This document shows, piece after piece, positions 12,947-15,713 of a stretch of 15,713 nt of DNA. Both the position numbers and the translations under genes were made by a program. The stretch is from contig JACRNN010000209.1 of NCBI GenBank assembly GCA_016234955.1, positions 1 to 15,713 of the forward strand, given 5' to 3'. This DNA comes from Deltaproteobacteria bacterium. GTDB taxonomy: Bacteria > Desulfobacterota > GWC2-55-46. Numbering within the stretch: position 1 is the stretch's first letter; each line of letters begins with the position of its first letter. Below the pieces are notes generated by a model. The model had not been told where the DNA came from, ran no database searches, and saw only the letters and a list, made by a program, of their open reading frames with translations.

Positions 12947-14230
12947 ATGCACTTTTTCGGCTACAGGGGGAAGAACTTCTACGCCGAGGGCGTAAGCGTT
13001 GGAAAGATAGCGCGGGAGGCCGGCACGCCTGTCTATATCTACAGCGACAGGACGCTCAAGAGGCACTACCACGCCTTCTCCGCCGCTTTCGCAAAGGTCC
13101 CGCACCTCATATGCTACTCTGTGAAGGCGAACTCCAACGTCTCGGTGCTCGGCGCGTTCGCGGGGGAGGGGAGCGGCTTTGACATAGTATCAGGGGGCGA
13201 GCTCTTCAGGGCGCTCAAGGCCGGGGCGGACCCGAAAAAAATAGTCTTCTCCGGCGTCGGCAAGCGCGAGGACGAGATAGAGTACGCGCTCAGGAGCAGG
13301 ATACTGATGTTCAACGTCGAGAGCCCGCAGGAGTTGAGGGCCATAGACAGGATAGCCGGGAGGCTGAAGAAAAGGGCCGGCTTCGCCATACGGGTCAACC
13401 CCGACGTAGACCCGAAGACCCACCCGTACATCTCAACGGGCCTTAAGAAGAACAAGTTCGGCATAGAGGCCGCAGAGGCCGTGAAGGAGTACATCTACGC
13501 GAAAAAGAGCCTCAAGAACGTAGACGCGATAGGCATAGACTGCCACATAGGCTCGCAGATAACACAACTTGAGCCTTTCGTCGACGCGCTTAAAAAGACG
13601 AGGGAGCTTTTTTTGACTTTACGCGGACAGGGGCTCGATATAAAATATCTTGATATGGGCGGAGGGCTCGGCATCACCTACGACCAGGAGGCCCCGCCGC
13701 ACCCGAGCAGATACGGCGAAGCGGTTATAGAGGGGACAAAGGGGCTCGGGGTGACGTTGATATTCGAGCCAGGGCGCTCGATGGTCGGCAATGCCGGGAT
13801 ACTCGTGGCCAGGGTGCTCTACACCAAGGAGGGGACGCAGAAGAACTTCGTCATAGTAGACGCCGCGATGAACGATCTCGCGAGGCCGAGCCTCTACGGC
13901 TCATACCACGCAGTCAAGGCCGTAAAGGACGCGTACAAGGGGGCCGAGGTCACAGCCGACGTCGTCGGGCCGATATGCGAGTCCGGGGACTTCCTGGCAA
14001 AGGACAGGATAATACCGCGGGTAAAGCCGGGCGACTACATCGCGGTGATGAGCGCCGGGGCCTACGGCTTCTCCATGTCGAGCAACTACAACACCAGGCC
14101 GCGCGCGGCCGAGGTCATGGTAAAAGGCAGGGAGTACTCCGTCATAAGGGAGCGCGAGACGCTCAAGGACCTTATAAGGAACGAAAGGTTCGTCAAGGGC
14201 AAGGCCGCCAGGAAAAAGAAGCGGGCCTGA
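12947..14230 (+). CDS. lysA: Diaminopimelate decarboxylase
   Basis: 427 residues; a PLP-dependent fold-type III decarboxylase that converts meso-diaminopimelate to lysine. The PLP lysine is K60 (ICYSVKANSN). Other sites are HIGSQI (200-205), the phosphate-binding DMGGGLGITYD (236-246), EPGRSMVGNAG (274-284), GPICESGDFLA (341-351, with the intersubunit Cys344/Glu345) and AGAYGFSMSSNYNTRPR (370-386). All catalytic features are present. The start ATG 12947 follows AGGAGG with a slightly long 10-nt spacer and gives the usual MHFFxYRxxxFYAEGV opening. It is 28 nt after lptM. Its substrate is made by DapF, encoded next but one interspersed repeat away. Confidence 0.97.
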   Translation: MHFFGYRGKNFYAEGVSVGKIAREAGTPVYIYSDRTLKRHYHAFSAAFAKVPHLICYSVKANSNVSVLGAFAGEGSGFDIVSGGELFRALKAGADPKKIVFSGVGKREDEIEYALRSRILMFNVESPQELRAIDRIAGRLKKRAGFAIRVNPDVDPKTHPYISTGLKKNKFGIEAAEAVKEYIYAKKSLKNVDAIGIDCHIGSQITQLEPFVDALKKTRELFLTLRGQGLDIKYLDMGGGLGITYDQEAPPHPSRYGEAVIEGTKGLGVTLIFEPGRSMVGNAGILVARVLYTKEGTQKNFVIVDAAMNDLARPSLYGSYHAVKAVKDAYKGAEVTADVVGPICESGDFLAKDRIIPRVKPGDYIAVMSAGAYGFSMSSNYNTRPRAAEVMVKGREYSVIRERETLKDLIRNERFVKGKAARKKKRA

Positions 14231-14301
14231 CCCGCCGCAAGGCCGGGGTGAAGGGGGCAACGGAACCGTTGAACACCCCTGGGCCCAAGCCGCGTCCCTC
14301 A

Positions 14302-14379
14302 CGCTCGCCATGCATGTCAAGACAGATGGGCTTTTGATTTTCGGCGCCACGCGGGCGGGGTGAACATGCATAGCGAGCG
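14302..14379. repeat. Long inverted repeat in the lysA-dapF gap
   Basis: CGCTCGCCATGCATGT (14302-14317) pairs with ACATGCATAGCGAGCG (14364-14379) with a single mismatch across a 46-nt loop. It abuts the interspersed repeat that follows. The rest of 14231-14301 shows no gene. Confidence 0.65.
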
Positions 14380-14480
14380 CATTCCCCGTAGCTTTGGCTA
14401 TCGGGGTCAAGCGAGCGAATAGGAATAGATACTTCCTTATATGTCGAAGATTCCCCGCGGCTTGGGCATAGGGGAGCTTC
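14360..14480 (+). repeat. Interspersed repeat, copy 2 (between lysA and dapF)
   Basis: Second copy of the repeat at 1325-1432. It keeps an extra left hairpin (CCCCG 14384-14388 with CGGGG 14402-14406) of which copy 1 has only the right arm. Its right hairpin is degenerate (GAAGATTCCCC against GGGGAGCTTC). It ends directly at the AAGGGGG stretch upstream of dapF. Confidence 0.85.
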
Positions 14481-14499
14481 AAGGGGGAAACTCTACGGG

Positions 14500-15318
14500 A
14501 TGAAGATAAAGTTCACGAAGATGCAGGGCCTGGGCAACGACTTTATCGTCCTGGACCTGAGGGTGCAAGACCTCAAGAACGTCGCCGGGGCAGTCAAGAG
14601 GCTCGCCGCCAGGAGGTTCGGGGTCGGGTTCGACCAGGCGCTCATATTGAGGAAGTCGAAGAAGGCCGACTTCAGGATGGACATATACAATAACGATGGC
14701 ACCAGGGTGGAGATGTGCGGCAACGGGATACGGTGCCTCGCCAACTATATCTGGAAGAGGGGGCTATCGAGGAAGCCGCGCCTCGACATAGAGACGCTTG
14801 CCGGCATAATAAGGCCGGAGAAGGCGGGCGCCCTCGTAAGGGTCGATATGGGGGAGCCGGTACTCGAGGGCAGGCTCATACCGACGGTTGCCGAAGGCGA
14901 GCTCGTAGACCGCCCGCTTGCGATAGGCGACAGGAGCTTCCTCATCACGTGCGTCTCCATGGGCAACCCCCACTGCGTCATCTTCGTCGACGACGTGGAT
15001 GGGTTCCCGGTCGGGAAGTACGGCCCGCTCATCGAGACGAACAAGTTCTTCCCCAGGCGCACAAACGTCGAGTTCATAGAGGTGTTGAGCCCAGGGAGGC
15101 TCAAGATGCGCGTCTGGGAGAGGGGGGCCGGGGAGACGCTCGCCTGCGGCACCGGGGCGTCGGCCGCGGCCGTCGCGGCCGCCCTGAAGGGGCTTGCCAG
15201 GAGGAATGTCAGCGTGCTGTTGCGGGGAGGGGCGCTCAAGATAGAATGGACAAAAGACAACCACGTCTATATGACCGGCCCGGCTGAGGAGGTATTCACA
15301 GGGGTGGCCGAGGTATAG
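14500..15318 (+). CDS. dapF: Diaminopimelate epimerase
   Basis: 272 residues; a cofactor-independent racemase converting LL- to meso-diaminopimelate for lysine and peptidoglycan. The family opening MKIKFTKMQGLGNDFIVLD is intact. The two catalytic cysteines are C73 (NNDGTRVEMCGNGIRC) and C216 (GAGETLACGTGASA). SMGNPHCVIFVDD (153-165) is also conserved. The ATG at 14500 follows AAGGGGG by 12 nt, a rather long spacing, and that ribosome-site candidate lies at the edge of the interspersed repeat. A 269-nt gap separates it from lysA, much wider than the other gaps in this cluster, so a separate promoter or RNA processing is possible. dapA follows 54 nt downstream. Confidence 0.97.
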   Translation: MKIKFTKMQGLGNDFIVLDLRVQDLKNVAGAVKRLAARRFGVGFDQALILRKSKKADFRMDIYNNDGTRVEMCGNGIRCLANYIWKRGLSRKPRLDIETLAGIIRPEKAGALVRVDMGEPVLEGRLIPTVAEGELVDRPLAIGDRSFLITCVSMGNPHCVIFVDDVDGFPVGKYGPLIETNKFFPRRTNVEFIEVLSPGRLKMRVWERGAGETLACGTGASAAAVAAALKGLARRNVSVLLRGGALKIEWTKDNHVYMTGPAEEVFTGVAEV

Positions 15319-15372
15319 GGCCCTGTCGCGCATTGTATTAAAGACCGTCTTTACCATCAGGAGGAAAAAGAG

Positions 15373-15713
15373 ATGTTCAAAGGCGCGCTTACCGCCCTCG
15401 TCACCCCGTTCAAGGACGGGGAGGTGGACGAGGCCGCATTAAGAAGGCTGATAGAGTTCCAGGTACGCAACGGCGTCAACGGGCTGGTCCCGTGCGGCAC
15501 CACCGGCGAGTCGGCCACCCTGACCTACGAGGAGCACGACAGGGTCATCGAGCTGACCATAGAGGCCGCGGGCAAAAGGGTCCCGGTCGTGGCCGGCACA
15601 GGCTCGAACTCGACCGCCGAGACCGTAATGCTCACGAAGCACGCGCAGAAGGCCGGGGCCGACGCCGCGCTCCTGATAACGCCGTACTACAACAAGCCGA
15701 CCCAGCAGGGGCT
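15373..15713 (+). CDS. dapA: 4-hydroxy-tetrahydrodipicolinate synthase (N-terminal part)
   Basis: The first 113 residues of DapA, cut by the window end. It condenses aspartate semialdehyde with pyruvate, the first committed step to diaminopimelate and lysine. The opening MFKGALTALVTPFKDGEVD and the pyruvate-carboxylate-binding GTTGES (42-47) are diagnostic; LLITPYYNKPTQQG follows near 99-112. The catalytic tyrosine and Schiff-base lysine lie beyond the visible part. AGGAGG sits 8 nt before ATG 15373, a strong ribosome site. Together with dapF and lysA just upstream it gives three diaminopimelate/lysine-pathway genes in a row; dapB and an aminotransferase gene would be expected next. Confidence 0.96.
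   Translation, partial: MFKGALTALVTPFKDGEVDEAALRRLIEFQVRNGVNGLVPCGTTGESATLTYEEHDRVIELTIEAAGKRVPVVAGTGSNSTAETVMLTKHAQKAGADAALLITPYYNKPTQQG

Overview
The window comes from a GC-rich Gram-negative bacterium. Its core genes favour AGG for arginine and ATA for isoleucine. A split alternative-complex-III/Qrc-like respiratory operon and an argH-lptM-lysA-dapF-dapA cluster would fit a Desulfobacterota ('deltaproteobacterial') or Nitrospirota-type lineage. That placement is inference from gene content; no rRNA or marker gene settles it.

Left arm (1-4220, minus strand): a membrane respiratory operon read right to left. It encodes a pentaheme cytochrome c, a Tat-exported MopB-family protein, a four-cluster iron-sulfur protein and the start of an NrfD-like quinone-binding membrane subunit that runs off the window. 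Together they would form a quinol:acceptor or acceptor:quinone oxidoreductase. A strong promoter (TTGACA-N17-TAATAT, about 4456-4484) reads into it through a leader of about 230 nt that holds a 14-bp palindrome.

Centre-left (4593-8080, plus strand): a divergent housekeeping run of an RqcH/NFACT ribosome quality-control protein (apparently leaderless), a YhcC-type radical SAM protein and an M29 aminopeptidase.

Centre (8081-11290): an accessory region. A lower-GC BrnT/BrnA toxin-antitoxin pair sits among several unrelated palindromic repeats and a sequence that looks like an integron attC site. It is followed by a 5'-truncated gmhA-like sugar isomerase, which is translationally coupled to an intact bacterial deoxyhypusine-synthase-like protein. 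A MITE-like inverted-repeat element comes next and runs into an AT-rich gene of unknown function.

Right arm (11357-15713, plus strand): argH, a small LptM-like lipoprotein gene, lysA, dapF and the start of dapA. These cover the last step of arginine synthesis and the diaminopimelate/lysine pathway. An interspersed repeat copy lies between lysA and dapF. A second copy, 13 kb away, lies inside the respiratory operon between the MopB and iron-sulfur genes.

No RNA genes, CRISPR arrays or intact transposases were seen. The most unusual items are the shared repeat inside two operons, the attC-like site next to brnTA, the DHS-like protein behind a beheaded isomerase gene, and an Asp-Arg to Glu-Lys change at the RqcH tRNA-contact position.
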